Source: Cloeon dipterum (lineage: Eukaryota > Arthropoda > Insecta > Ephemeroptera > Baetidae). From it: 64,000 bases of DNA. Made by a program: the position numbers and the translations under genes. The DNA is taken from positions 11,408,001 through 11,472,000 of the forward strand of contig NC_088786.1 of assembly GCF_949628265.1 (NCBI RefSeq), in the 5' to 3' direction. Position 1 is the stretch's first letter. Every line of letters starts with the position of its first letter. Below, in pieces: positions 1 through 9,631 of the stretch. Under the pieces are notes generated by a model. The model saw only the letters and a program-made list of their open reading frames with translations. It did not search any database and was not told the origin of the DNA.

Positions 1-1311
1 ATGGAAGCGTGGACACGGTATGTGGAAGCAGTACCCCTACAGAAACAGACCGCTATCGAGATTGCAAAAGCCATTACTCGGACAATAATCTGCCGCTATG
101 GACGTATGGAGAGTCTGCTGACCGACAATGGACCCGCTTTTAAGTCCGAACTATTTGCAAACACGTGCGACCTGTTGAAGGTCAAGCGTACCTTCACCTC
201 CCCTTACTACCCACAGAGTAACGCAATCGAGGCAATGCACAAGGGTCTTAAGGATTTCTTGGCCATATTCACGAGCGGGCCCTCGATTGAACAATGGGAC
301 GAATTGTTGCACTTTGCGCTGCTGGCCTTGAGGGCTAGCGAGCACACGTCAACAGGTTTTTCCCCGCACCACTTGATGTACGGAAAACCCATGGACACTC
401 CGTGGGACAAGAACTTACGGCCCGAAGTAATCGAGAAGGAGCTACAGCTTGATACTCAGCAATACCTCAGTCTCTTAAATTATGACCTGGAATTGGCTCG
501 CGAGGAATCACATAGAAAAGATCTGTGGACTCGGAAACAAACATCAGATCAGGCCAATAGAAGCATTTTGGCCCAAATGCAAGAAATAAAAGTCGGCGAC
601 AAGGTCCTAATAAAGAACATGAAACCAAGGAACAAACTAGATGCGAGATGGAAGGGCCCGTATAAGGTTGTTCAAAGATGGGGAGAACTTACACTAGGCC
701 TGGAGGACCCTAATACAAACCGACAATTTTTCTACCATCCAAGTCATCTCAGAGTCCTAAAACGAGAGTTGAGGGGACATATAATCTTTAGCACGGGCAG
801 AGAAATTAGTAACCACCACACAAACGACTCATTGGAAACTGAACCTTCAGAGGGCGCGAGTCTATTTCCAGAGACGACTCCACGACCAACAAGCGACAAC
901 AAGCGAAAAGGGAAAGACCATCGCGAACGCCCCACAGAGCCCCCTCCGGATAAGGGAGTCGCAAGAGCAGACGAGCAAACGTCTTATACGAGCTCCAAAT
1001 CAGAGGGACAAGTTACCCAACCAGGAGAAATTAGATCCCTTGCTCCTGCCCAGCCTATTCCGGAAGCAAATGCGAAAGCATACGGAACAAGTAGGGCAGG
1101 TTGCGGGACTAAAATCCCTAGACACACCCTAAATTCACGGGACACGTTATCAAAAACCAACTCGGAGGCACACAGAAAACCCCAGTACAAGGAGACTATC
1201 TCCGAACCGACGCACGTAGCAAATACGACAGAAAAACCCGACCGGGCACAAAAAACCCGATACTTTTTGAGACAACGAGTGACGAAACCAAAAAGATTCT
1301 GTGTAAACTGA
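1..1311 (+). CDS. Retroelement Pol polyprotein, integrase C-terminal part (5' end outside window)
   Basis: This 436-codon open frame is the tail of a Pol polyprotein; the ATG at base 1 is only the window edge, not a real start. The integrase catalytic core is visible: an Asp in a DNGPAF motif at residue 42 and a Glu in NAIEAMH at residue 77, giving the 35-residue D-E spacing of retroviral-type integrases. A GPY-like module (KGPYKVV, about residues 219-225) follows, ending in a HPSHLRVLKRE-like segment near 255. Residues 270-436 are a polar, low-complexity tail without a recognised domain. The position that usually holds the first catalytic Asp reads Glu (residue 2), so this copy may be inactive, or the true Asp may lie upstream of the window. 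Ty3/gypsy is the best match; I cannot exclude another integrase-bearing LTR family. Confidence 0.8.
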   Translation: MEAWTRYVEAVPLQKQTAIEIAKAITRTIICRYGRMESLLTDNGPAFKSELFANTCDLLKVKRTFTSPYYPQSNAIEAMHKGLKDFLAIFTSGPSIEQWDELLHFALLALRASEHTSTGFSPHHLMYGKPMDTPWDKNLRPEVIEKELQLDTQQYLSLLNYDLELAREESHRKDLWTRKQTSDQANRSILAQMQEIKVGDKVLIKNMKPRNKLDARWKGPYKVVQRWGELTLGLEDPNTNRQFFYHPSHLRVLKRELRGHIIFSTGREISNHHTNDSLETEPSEGASLFPETTPRPTSDNKRKGKDHRERPTEPPPDKGVARADEQTSYTSSKSEGQVTQPGEIRSLAPAQPIPEANAKAYGTSRAGCGTKIPRHTLNSRDTLSKTNSEAHRKPQYKETISEPTHVANTTEKPDRAQKTRYFLRQRVTKPKRFCVN

Positions 1312-1750
1312 ACGGAAAAAAGAATGAAAAAATATATAAAAATAATAAATAAACAATAATAATAATTTTTATATATAAAAAAAAAAATAATAAAAAAAAG
1401 AGATATATATATATATAGTTATCTGCATTTATTTAACGACAATAGCGTCTCAAACTCAATAAACCAATTCATAAACGGCGCTAGAAAAATATATTAATAC
1501 CCCGAGCCAAATTGAGGAACTCTCTCCCTTCCCCGGGAGAGAGGGGAGCTCGGCAACGCAGCACCCAGGAAATGCAATTCAGGGAAATTCCCCCTCTTGC
1601 TATGATCGCGGCCAACAGACTAGAGAAGCCAACTACCAGACGAGAAGGAAGGAATTTCCCAGAATATGCGCCTGCCTCCTCCTCTTCCCCCCCCTGGAAG
1701 AGTACTAGGAATCAAAATCACGACGCGCAAGAGGCAGTATCAGTGAGACA
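1312..1750. other. AT-rich spacer between integrase and second ORF
   Basis: An A-rich and TA-dinucleotide-rich tract (about 1320-1420) is followed by ordinary sequence that includes a short GC-rich inverted repeat near 1525-1550 (CTCTCCCTTCC then GGGAGAGAGG). No credible gene is seen. The second half may be the leader of the following ORF. Confidence 0.5.
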
Positions 1751-2689
1751 ATGCCACGAGACGGGTCAGCCGACGAGCAGCTACGCCAAGACCTAGACAT
1801 GACGCCGGCCAGCTCATCGTCCACGTCCTCCGGTTCTTCTTCTTCTTCATCCTCGACAAGCGAAGAGGTCCTGGTCTTGAACGACGAGGACAACTCGCTT
1901 CTTGGAGAAAACCAGCCGAAGGAAGAGGAAGAAAAGAAAGCACGAGAGAAGGAGATGCTTATCAAAAAATTGGTCGCCAAGGCAAAGTCCAAGCTGAAGA
2001 GGAAAAATCGTGAGAAAAGGAAGAAGGCCCAAAAGGCAAAGTTGGCCCTAGAGCTGCAGGAAAAGGTGGAGAGAAACCGGAAGCGCAGGAGGGACGAAGC
2101 AGACCTACGGGAGAAAATCAATCAGCAAAAGACGACAGCGCGTTCTCCAAGCCCACCGACCCCACAGCCCACGAAAAGGCCCCGGGTGCAGAAGGAGGCC
2201 ACCCAACAAGAGGCCAAACCAACCCCTACGAGAACATTGACTGAGCAGGAAATTCTCGTCAAGGTTCTCGTCGAACGAATGCGGACCCAAGACACCAGGA
2301 TCACACAGTTACTTGAAGGTATACTCACCCAACTATCCCGCGCACCGACCCAAGACGACATAAAGAACTTGGGCGCCGAGGTGGCCAAACTGCGGGCCGT
2401 TTTCCAACTGCCGGGGCCCGAAGGGGAGCCCAACATGACTGACCACGTAGCGGCCATCGCTAGACGCACGGGCCGCATTCGTGAGATTCCTTTCGGCCCC
2501 AGGGGAGACCAACCCTATGGTAAACCCCTGGGGGCCGAAGGGTCGACTTCTTCAGTGGCGGCCTCAAATCCGGCACCTGAAGATCGGCGAGTTCTCTATA
2601 GAACGGCGCTGTCTAGCGCCCCTAGGAGGCCGGCAACAGCTATCCGCCCTGCCTCAGGACCTTCAGGGCTCGCCCCTAGGAAGGCCTAG
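1751..2689 (+). CDS. Uncharacterised retroelement-associated ORF with charged coiled coil
   Basis: This ATG-initiated ORF of 312 codons lies downstream of the integrase on the same strand. I do not recognise it. What can be seen: a Ser/Thr-rich, acidic N-terminus (about residues 15-60), a very Lys/Arg/Glu-rich predicted helix or coiled coil (about 60-130) with several clusters that could act as nuclear-localisation signals, a Pro/Thr-rich linker, an amphipathic helix-like segment (about 165-220), and a Gly/Pro/Arg-rich C-terminus. No zinc knuckle, protease motif, signal peptide or membrane span is evident, so it is neither a classical Gag zinc-knuckle protein nor an envelope protein. Its position suggests an accessory ORF of the element; an alternative is a relic of a nested Gag. 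Confidence 0.45.
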   Translation: MPRDGSADEQLRQDLDMTPASSSSTSSGSSSSSSSTSEEVLVLNDEDNSLLGENQPKEEEEKKAREKEMLIKKLVAKAKSKLKRKNREKRKKAQKAKLALELQEKVERNRKRRRDEADLREKINQQKTTARSPSPPTPQPTKRPRVQKEATQQEAKPTPTRTLTEQEILVKVLVERMRTQDTRITQLLEGILTQLSRAPTQDDIKNLGAEVAKLRAVFQLPGPEGEPNMTDHVAAIARRTGRIREIPFGPRGDQPYGKPLGAEGSTSSVAASNPAPEDRRVLYRTALSSAPRRPATAIRPASGPSGLAPRKA

Positions 2690-3216
2690 GGACGAGAGGA
2701 AACCGAGAGGTGAAGTTTCTTTTGTTTTTGTTCTCCGCAGAGTGGAGTAAAAATTCATTTATCCAGCCGCGAAAAAGAGATATGACGCGCCGGAAGAAGA
2801 AAAACCCGCGATCCCCGGCCGAGCTCCTAGCTGCCAGGGGAGAAATTGGTCCGGGTGGTGAAAAATAGTAACCACCCACGGCCATAAATCAAACCAAAAA
2901 TGGCAGCTTAGGAGCTAGTCGGGGTTGAGCGAGGTCAGTTAAAAGACAAGACGCCGCTTATTAAGTTGTTATAAATTGCAGAAAAACGAGATACACACAA
3001 TTAAAAATTATAATAATAAACGAATTGGCATAAGGAGCATTTATTTTCGGTAAAGAAGGTTCGAGAAACATAAATCCGAATATTTAAGTAGAAAGGCACG
3101 CGATTGGTATGCAGAATTGTAGAGAAACGCGACAAATCCTGCACGCGCCCGCAGCCCTTGGTTCTTCTCTCTCTCTCTGCGCCCGAAGAAGGAGGAGCCA
3201 AGGGAGCTGATCGGGC
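2690..3216. other. Non-coding stretch, probable start of LTR/U3
   Basis: No ORF of interest is present. A purine-rich run (about 2690-2712) right after the ORF stop could be a polypurine tract, which would place the start of the 3' LTR near 2710. This is inference from position only. Confidence 0.35.
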
Positions 3217-3254
3217 TATAAAAAGGCGCCGGGCCAGAGCAGAGAGAAGCAGTC
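3217..3254 (+). promoter_or_regulatory. TATA-box core promoter inside the LTR-like region
   Basis: A consensus TATAAAAAGG at 3217-3226 is followed about 30 bp downstream by an initiator-like GCAGTCAGG (3248-3256). The spacing is right for an RNA polymerase II core promoter. In the retroelement reading this is the LTR promoter, and transcription (the start of R) would begin near 3250. Confidence 0.6.
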
Positions 3255-3419
3255 AGGTACCTTACTCCAAAAGGGAAGAAGGAGACCTCACCTGAGCCAA
3301 GCTGAGCCGGCGCCCGAGCTAGCGGAAAGCACGGCTGAGTGTTCGGTCGCTTGGCGGACGCGCATGCACGCTGACGAGTACGTCCGAGCTGCACGCCGCT
3401 ATTGCCACCGACACACGCT

Positions 3420-3670
3420 TCGAGCAGCGTACCGCCGCCAACTAGCGGCTCTCTGCCGCTTGCGCGCCGACGTGGAGATAGGTTGCCGAAACGCCGCCGA
3501 CAGGTGACGAATCGGCCGCCGATAGGGCTGCCGATAACCGATCGTTTGCCGACGGCGCCGACTCAGCGTTGCCGGCGGAGCCGACTGGCCGCCGAAACGC
3601 CGACCAGGGACGACTCGGCCGCCGACAAGATCCGAAACTGATCGGCCGCCGACTCAGCGCCGACGACTAG
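3420..3670. repeat. Degenerate GCCGCCGA-type tandem repeat
   Basis: Variants of GCCGCCGA and CGGCCGCCGAC recur many times, separated by short variable spacers. The block is strongly GC-rich compared with its surroundings. The open frame across it encodes only low-complexity Arg/Pro/Thr sequence, which I take as a by-product of the repeat rather than a protein. Confidence 0.6.
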
Positions 3671-3816
3671 AGTCGGGTCAGCTACCGTAGGCGCCAGGCC
3701 CCGACCGTGAGATACTCACGCCGGGACACGATCAACACGCCGTCCAGCGCCGAAGAGCGTCGCTTCCCAGCCTCACCTGCCACGGGAGTTGCCAGGCCGG
3801 CCCTAGCTTAGTTCAG

Positions 3817-4274
3817 GTGAGGAGCTCCATACGGGCAAATAAGAAACGTTACATCATCGCCCTCCGATCTTGTTCACAGGCCGCGGATGCAGACGGAGCT
3901 CCCCTACGAACGACTCGACTCGCCCGGTCTTCAAGTAGGTCTTCACCGGAACGTCGAGCCGAGGCTAGCACCATCTGCCCGCTTGGGAATTGACCTCTAC
4001 TGACCAAAGGTGAGTCGCTGGATTTCCCTCACGCATGAAAGTTGAGACTGATCACCTCAATCGACTGTTTCAGGGGAAGCAGACGGTCACCGGACGGAGG
4101 TAGCGGCGCCCGCCTGGCATCGGACGGACGCGCCTACTGCCGGAGAACGAGGTGAGTGTATCCAGATCGCGCAAAGTAGTCGGGGGACGGCTCCAATGGA
4201 ATCCTCTGACTTCTGAGCCCTGATACTGGCGCACTTGCCGTACAGCATATTTCATGGGCGAATATCTGTTCCAG
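3817..4274 (+). other. Three intron-like segments in the LTR-like region
   Basis: Three segments have strong donor and acceptor signals on the + strand: 3817-3879 (GTGAGG to CACAG, 63 bp), 4010-4073 (GTGAGT to TTTCAG, 64 bp) and 4152-4274 (GTGAGT to TTCCAG, 123 bp). The first two match the size of the short introns of sas downstream (56-65 bp). They lie between the TATA promoter at 3217 and the poly(A) signal at 4411, so a short spliced transcript of this block is plausible. No long reading frame joins across the implied exons, so any product would be non-coding or a leader. Confidence 0.4.
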
Positions 4275-4410
4275 GCTGCTGAGCGCTCCTGCCTGGACCC
4301 AGACGCCCGCTTATCAGCGTACCAGTTACTCGTCACCGACCGACCAACGGCTCCGAATCGGCGAGATATCCACGGAAATTCACGAATCGTTCTGTGAACT
4401 TGAGGATAGA

Positions 4411-4416
4411 AATAAA
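4411..4416 (+). other. Poly(A) signal of the LTR-like unit
   Basis: AATAAA lies downstream of the TATA box and the intron-like segments, and upstream of the AA15 remnant. Confidence 0.45.
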
Positions 4417-4484
4417 TGTTCCTGATAGTGCCAATGAAAAATTGCTGGGTTTCTCTCTCTTGCCCCCGTCCTTTAATATTAGAG

Positions 4485-4767
4485 ATACGGAGACACCCAA
4501 ATAGTGATTAGTGGAGGAGAGCATTAATTCTGAACGTCAAGATTGTCGCCACCACGCCCGATCTTCTTTACCAGCTGAGTGATCGTGGCTTGAATAAGAT
4601 TTTGGTAGCAGCAGCAGCTGCCCGCCGGAGTGACGTGCTCGCGCTGCGTCATCCAGTGGCACTACAACACCGGAAACTCTTGGGGTGTTTGTCCAGACGG
4701 CACTGGAGCCCTGGGCTGCGGCAACCAAGAAAATTTCCGCACCTGCTCAGACGTTGCCATCAACTAG
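4485..4767 (+). pseudogene. Broken AA15 LPMO, last exon only
   Basis: From 4609 to the TAG at 4765-4767 one frame encodes 52 residues of the AA15 C-terminus: a LPAGVTC start, CVIQWHYNTGNSWG, CGNQENFRTCSD and a terminal VAIN. These match the final exons of the three intact neighbours and keep the conserved Cys positions. Upstream similarity continues in another frame (from CTG at 4530) and is joined by an apparent one-base insertion just before the CAG run at 4609, which also puts an in-frame TAG at 4606-4608. The exon start (about 4485) is weakly recognisable. No exon 1 or 2 is present between it and the retroelement. The LPAGVTC motif is nearer the usual AA15 form than the LPP[HN]LVC of the neighbours, so this was probably a separate, older paralogue. 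An unusual exon structure with a live gene is less likely. A poly(A) signal lies at 4922-4927. Confidence 0.75.
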
Positions 4768-5774
4768 GCGAGTATGCGTAAAACGAACCCTGGCATCCTC
4801 AAGGACGGAATCTGCATTCTTCTTACAAATAGATCTTCATCGACCCGCTCAGGTCTCACGTCGCCAAATCTTCTTATTAGATACTAGATCTACACTGTAA
4901 TCTAAACCAAATATTAGATGTAATAAACTACTCTTGCTTAACATGTAAACAAATATTTACCGTCATTTCTTTTTGTGTTCCCGGCTCAATAGTAAATCGA
5001 ATGAGTCACAGACTCCGATGCTGAGGAGCTATGACCCTTGAGGTTATCTGCGCCATTCATTTGCTAGCATAAAAAAATTATTGCTTTGAGTGGTATGATC
5101 TTAATCATTATGAAATACAGGATGATGGAATTGAAAAAATTGTTTTGTTTCATCTTCAGCGTACGTCAGAGAAATTGGGGCACATGGCTGGGCATGGGTA
5201 GATCGGGTTTTTGCGGTTATTGCAGTTTTTTGGGGCTAGTTTCTCCAGGGCTTTTACAAACAAATTTTGCAGCCATTGATTTTTGTCTTTTTAGCTCTCT
5301 CGCCAACTTTAACAAGGCAATATTTTAATTAAAATTTTGAAGATATTTTTTACGAAAAAATATGTTTTAAAAATACTAAACGCTGCGTGAACCCTAGATA
5401 CCGTTTAACACAAGTTTTGTAATGGTAAAAATGTTCAACTTCGAGTTCTTTATAAAAAGTTTAATGAACCGCACGAAACTGGTAAAACCACTGTACTTTG
5501 GGAAACTCCCCAGGAGATTCCCAGCCCTGCAAAGATGAAAAACTTCCGGTAAAAATAAAAATAGCAGAATTGGTCGTGCGCGGTCGTGCGTAAGACAAAA
5601 TAAGATCAACAACATTAATTACTTTTGTTTTTAAAAAGTGTACAGCGATAAAAAAAAATATTGAAATTCTTATTTTAAAACGTCATCTACGATTACGATT
5701 TGCAATGATTTTGATATCGTTGACAACGTACTCTGCGCAAATATCATCGTGATTACGAGATACGCGCGAGTAGC
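4768..5774. other. Intergenic stretch before the AA15 array
   Basis: It holds the poly(A) signal AATAAA of the broken AA15 gene (4922-4927), then AT-rich sequence. Short open frames are present but none resembles a gene. Confidence 0.5.
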
Positions 5775-5780
5775 TATAAA
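5775..5780 (+). promoter_or_regulatory. TATA box of AA15 gene A
   Basis: TATAAA lies 53 bp upstream of the start codon, with an initiator-like CCAGTAG about 31-37 bp downstream. This gives a very short 5' UTR. Confidence 0.65.
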
Positions 5781-5827
5781 ATGTAAGATTGGCCGATGCT
5801 TTCGCCAGTAGCGAATCAATTAAAACA

Positions 5828-6584
5828 ATGATTAACACGTGTTTTGTGATTGGAGTGGTTATGGTGGCTTTTGCGAGTCGCGTTTCCGGCCACGGATTTT
5901 GCAAAAGTCCGCCAAGCAGATCGTCAATGTGGAACTATGGCTATGATACGCCCATCAGCTACGAGTACAATCAGCTCTGGTGCGGAGGATACCAGGTGAA
6001 TATTTGTGTTTGATACAATTACATTACTAAAATGTGTTGACTTCAGCTTCAGAATGAGGTATACGAGGGAAAATGCGGTCCTTGCGGTGACTCTTTTGGT
6101 GACGCTCGCCCAAGAGCGAACGAAAACACCGGGAAATACGGTCTTGGCATTGTCACCGGGACCTACACTCAAGGTCAAGTACTACCGGCCACGGTTGATA
6201 TCACCGCAAATCACGGGGGCTGGATCCAGTTTGCCATTTGCAAGTGAGAAACTAAATTTTTTTATAAAAAATCCACAGTGGAAATAAATTTTAATTTGAA
6301 GATTGAACACGACCAATCAGCTGGAGACTGAGGAGTGCTTCGTTCCGTTGAAGCTGAAAGATTCGAATGAAACCAAATTCATGCTGTCCAGCACGGACAA
6401 CATCGACACCACCGTCCAGCTGCAGTTGCCGCCGCACCTGGTGTGCCAAAGGTGCGTCCTGCAGTGGCACTACCACACAGCCAGCCGCTGGGGGATTTGC
6501 GACGACGGCTCCGTGGGCAACGGGTGCGGACCGCAAGAAACTTTCCGCACGTGCTCTGACATTTCTATTGTTCAAATGAAATGA
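5828..6584 (+). CDS. AA15 lytic polysaccharide monooxygenase, gene A
   Basis: Exons 5828-5995, 6047-6243 and 6302-6584 join in frame to 215 residues, with introns of 51 and 58 bp in phases 0 and 2. The enzyme family is a secreted copper oxidase that cleaves chitin or cellulose oxidatively. A signal peptide (about 1-21) should be cleaved before His22, leaving the N-terminal His of the copper brace. The second brace His is His112 (ITANHGGW), at mature position 91. Other family marks are PPSRSSMW, LWCGG, CGPCGD, DARPRANENTG and CVLQWHYHT. The mature chain has 11 Cys, against 10 in gene B, because of an extra Cys25 three residues after the catalytic His. The ATG at 5828 is chosen because it gives a clean signal peptide after the TATA box. 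The protein is complete in length for the family. The substrate cannot be told from sequence. Confidence 0.92.
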
Positions 6585-9573
6585 GAAAAGTAAAAGATGG
6601 CATTGGCACTCAATTTGTGTATTAAGGTGTACACATAAAAATACAAACATATTTTCATTTCAAATGTTAAGTATTGACAGTCACGTTATCAGTTTTTTGC
6701 ACAGGGGTTTTTCCAGATTTCACGTTATTAAATTTTGGGCATGTTGATTGTATTTTCGTGACAAACAGTGGATTTTGAATGGTAATAATAACAAAGGATA
6801 TTTGTGTTATCTAATATTTAAAAAGCCTCCTCATTATTTATCATGACAGCTGTCAACCACGTTGAATGGACGCGTCAATCTCGACGTGATGTTATTTGAA
6901 TCATGTAACACGAACACGCATACACATGTAGCACTATTTTAAGATTTCGTTAATCCGAATCAACCATGTTAAGCAGTAAATAAATAAAAATTATCGTTTT
7001 CAATTTGATCAAACGTTCAAAGTGCTTCAACAAAATAAAATATTTATACATACCAATTGAAATGAAATTATTTTATTATACCAATTTTGAAGGTGATAAA
7101 CCCCTGCATATATTTTTTAAAGCTTTCAAGCCGAAATTTTGGGCCTTAATGAAATACGGGTTTCATAATATTATGCTTTCCTCTTTTGTAAACCATTCAT
7201 TCAATACGTTAAAATTGAAAGTATGAAACTTCCAGAATATTTCAGAATATTTGTCTATTTCTCTCATTCAATTGCCCCTTTAAGTATCCATCTTTAATCA
7301 CTAAGTAAGTGACTTCCTGGTCCTGACATAAGCCTGAAAAGTCCTCTCGAAATTACAAAAATTTTCCAATGTGACGGCGCCGCGCGAGTTGCAACTTTTG
7401 TGCCCGCATCTGTCAGGTGCGCAGAATAGCAATTTTGGGTGTACTGTCAGCCGGTTGAGAAGCATCACAGCTAAATGCCGCGAGTTTCCTTTTGTGGTCA
7501 GGCGGTTTCAGCATGCGGCTGATTTGGGGTTGGCAAGCTTCATTAAAATAATTCTGCGCCGACACACGCATCAACATGATATCACTCTTCTCTGGCGACA
7601 TCAAAGCGATTTTACCAACCACGGGGATTTTTTTCTGAAACCAGCCTCCAACTCCCGATGTAATTAATTCGGCCATATGGATGAGGATTTGTTTGTCAGT
7701 CAAAGTTGACTCTGTCACGGGAGCAAGCAAACAAATTCAAACTCACCTCCCACGAAGCTGTCGATTGGTTCAATAGAATTTCAGTGGATTGATCACATAT
7801 ATTTGTCCAATTAATAAATTGGAATCTTTTCAAGCTCACTCGTTTCAGCCTGTTCAAAAATAACTTTTAATTTACGCTCGTGTTTGTTTATCAAGCTAAC
7901 TGGATAATACCCGCAAAATTAGATCGTTATATTTATCGCTAGTTTAAGAGCAGAGGGTGCTAAACATAATGCTAAATCGCATAATATGACAATAGGGTCA
8001 GAAGACGGGGTGGGCTGAGGAAAATGGTGATAATCACATCCGCCACAGGTGCTTTTGATGAGATGGGAGAAAGTTTTTACATCCCGAGGCCGAGGTTTTG
8101 TCTCCCTGTCACTCACCTTCAGGCAGACTTCAGAGACTTTACTCTTATATAAAATTTGAAAAGCATATTAGCAATCTTTTTTGAGTGTGTTAAATATTTT
8201 TAAAGACTTTAAACAAAACTTGATTCTAAGAAATGTGAGAGGTTCCACGTGCCTAACGAGTTAGTATAGAGGAATGATGGCACCTAAAGGGATGGTACCA
8301 ATGCGATGACGATAAAAACTGCTAAACAATTTTATTCCTCACTATATTGTTTAAAATGTTGCAAAATATGTTTTCAGCTTTACGCGTGGTTATTAAAAAA
8401 TATCTTTTTTGCAGAAAGTTTCCTGCCGGCAGCTGAATTGTATTTAGAATTTAGAGAGTAAACTGGCATCTAGCCAGTAAGTTAATGCGGTTGTTGTGAA
8501 AAATGTTACATTTTTTTCTATTTGATAGGTCAGTACGGAGTAGGGACGTTGAGTCAAAGATGGACATTCCTACATATTGTTGGTTGTTTATTGATCAGCG
8601 TATATAGCAACTGGACTGCTGTACTATTTAAATTTGATGCGACATCTGAAGGACAGGGAAATTGCTCTTGTTTGCAAACAACAAGACGCAATATGTTCGA
8701 GAGACTGATTATTCGTGCGTCATTGGAAACGTAATTTTATCTGCATAGTAGTTAATTCAATCAAATGTAACGAACGATTTTAAGAGCCGTAAAAGCCAAA
8801 ACAGCGTAAAGGAAATCTTAAGTGCCGAGTTTCGCGCCTACGTCAATGCGCTCAAAACTAGAGATTTGCTCTCAGCTCCAATCAGGTGTCAGTCTACAAG
8901 GACTTAATATCGCACGTGAGAAGTCAAAGAGGCGATTTGATTTCAACTGTCTGATTGCGTTTCCGATAACAGCGACACCATGCATGCGTAGGAACGCGGC
9001 CTGGTTAAATGTCATAATCTTCCACAAATAAGGAAAGATCAGAAGAACCAAAAAAATCTGAAAATAAAAATAAAAGAGAAAATTTTTGTTTAATAATTTC
9101 GTAAAATTTGTATGATTCCAGCTTATTTCTTCAGGTATCGAGTTTACACCAAGAATATTCGAACTAAATGCTAAATTTTCAACGCAGCATGAGAGCAGAT
9201 GTCTCCAATTTGAATATTGAGAGAAATATTAACTGGTAGTTTATGCAATTAAATTAAAAAAATGAAAAAAATCTGTGCCATTTTGTCTCTTTTGAAGTGT
9301 TAGCTGTTATTGTGAAATAAAATCCACTGCGACCTCGCAAATAGTTTACAGCTAATTACGATTTTAAGATAGTAAAATTTACTAAGTGCTTTCGACATTT
9401 AAACATTTTTTCTGTTTGATCTACGATTATTTAAAAATTTGTTGCCTTGAAAAATGACCTAGATGCGTTTGTCAAATGATAGGCGACGCGTAATTCAATT
9501 TAAATTGAAAATTGGCAGACGTCTTTGACGGTCGTCTGAGTCAATTAACGTGGTTTTGCGATAAGAGCTCCGT
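6585..9573. other. Intergenic region between AA15 genes A and B
   Basis: About 3 kb of mostly AT-rich DNA. Candidate poly(A) signals for gene A are ATTAAA at 6727-6732 and AATAAA at 6979-6984. A minus-strand open frame (7413-7730, 105 codons) is listed among the findings; it has no recognisable domain. I see no further AA15 remnants. Confidence 0.5.
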
Positions 9574-9580
9574 TATAAAA
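9574..9580 (+). promoter_or_regulatory. TATA box of AA15 gene B
   Basis: TATAAAA lies 58 bp before the start codon, with TTAGTCAC near 9607 as a possible initiator. Confidence 0.65.
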
Positions 9581-9631
9581 GGCTAGCACTCAGCGTGTGA
9601 ATTCATTAGTCACTATTCAGATATTCAAACG

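Larger units (their letters stand above)
1..4450 (+). mobile_element. 3' part of a Ty3/gypsy-like LTR retroelement (truncated by the window edge)
   Basis: The stretch opens inside an integrase ORF, continues with a second sense-strand ORF, and ends in a GC-rich block carrying a TATA box (3217-3226) and a poly(A) signal (4411-4416), the order expected of pol, accessory ORF and 3' LTR. The Ty3/gypsy assignment rests on the D,D35E integrase core and a GPY-type module. I could not fix the LTR ends or a target-site duplication, because the 5' LTR lies outside the window. The right boundary is uncertain within about 100 bp and is set where similarity to an AA15 last exon begins. Confidence 0.6.

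Noticed and set aside
1512-1796. Overlapping + strand frame before the charged retroelement ORF
   Set aside because: It lacks a good start codon (opens at TTG), overlaps the better ORF and has no recognisable features.
3402-3641. Open frame of 79 codons across the GC-rich repeat
   Set aside because: Low-complexity Arg/Pro/Thr translation produced by the GCCGCCGA repeat; no family features.
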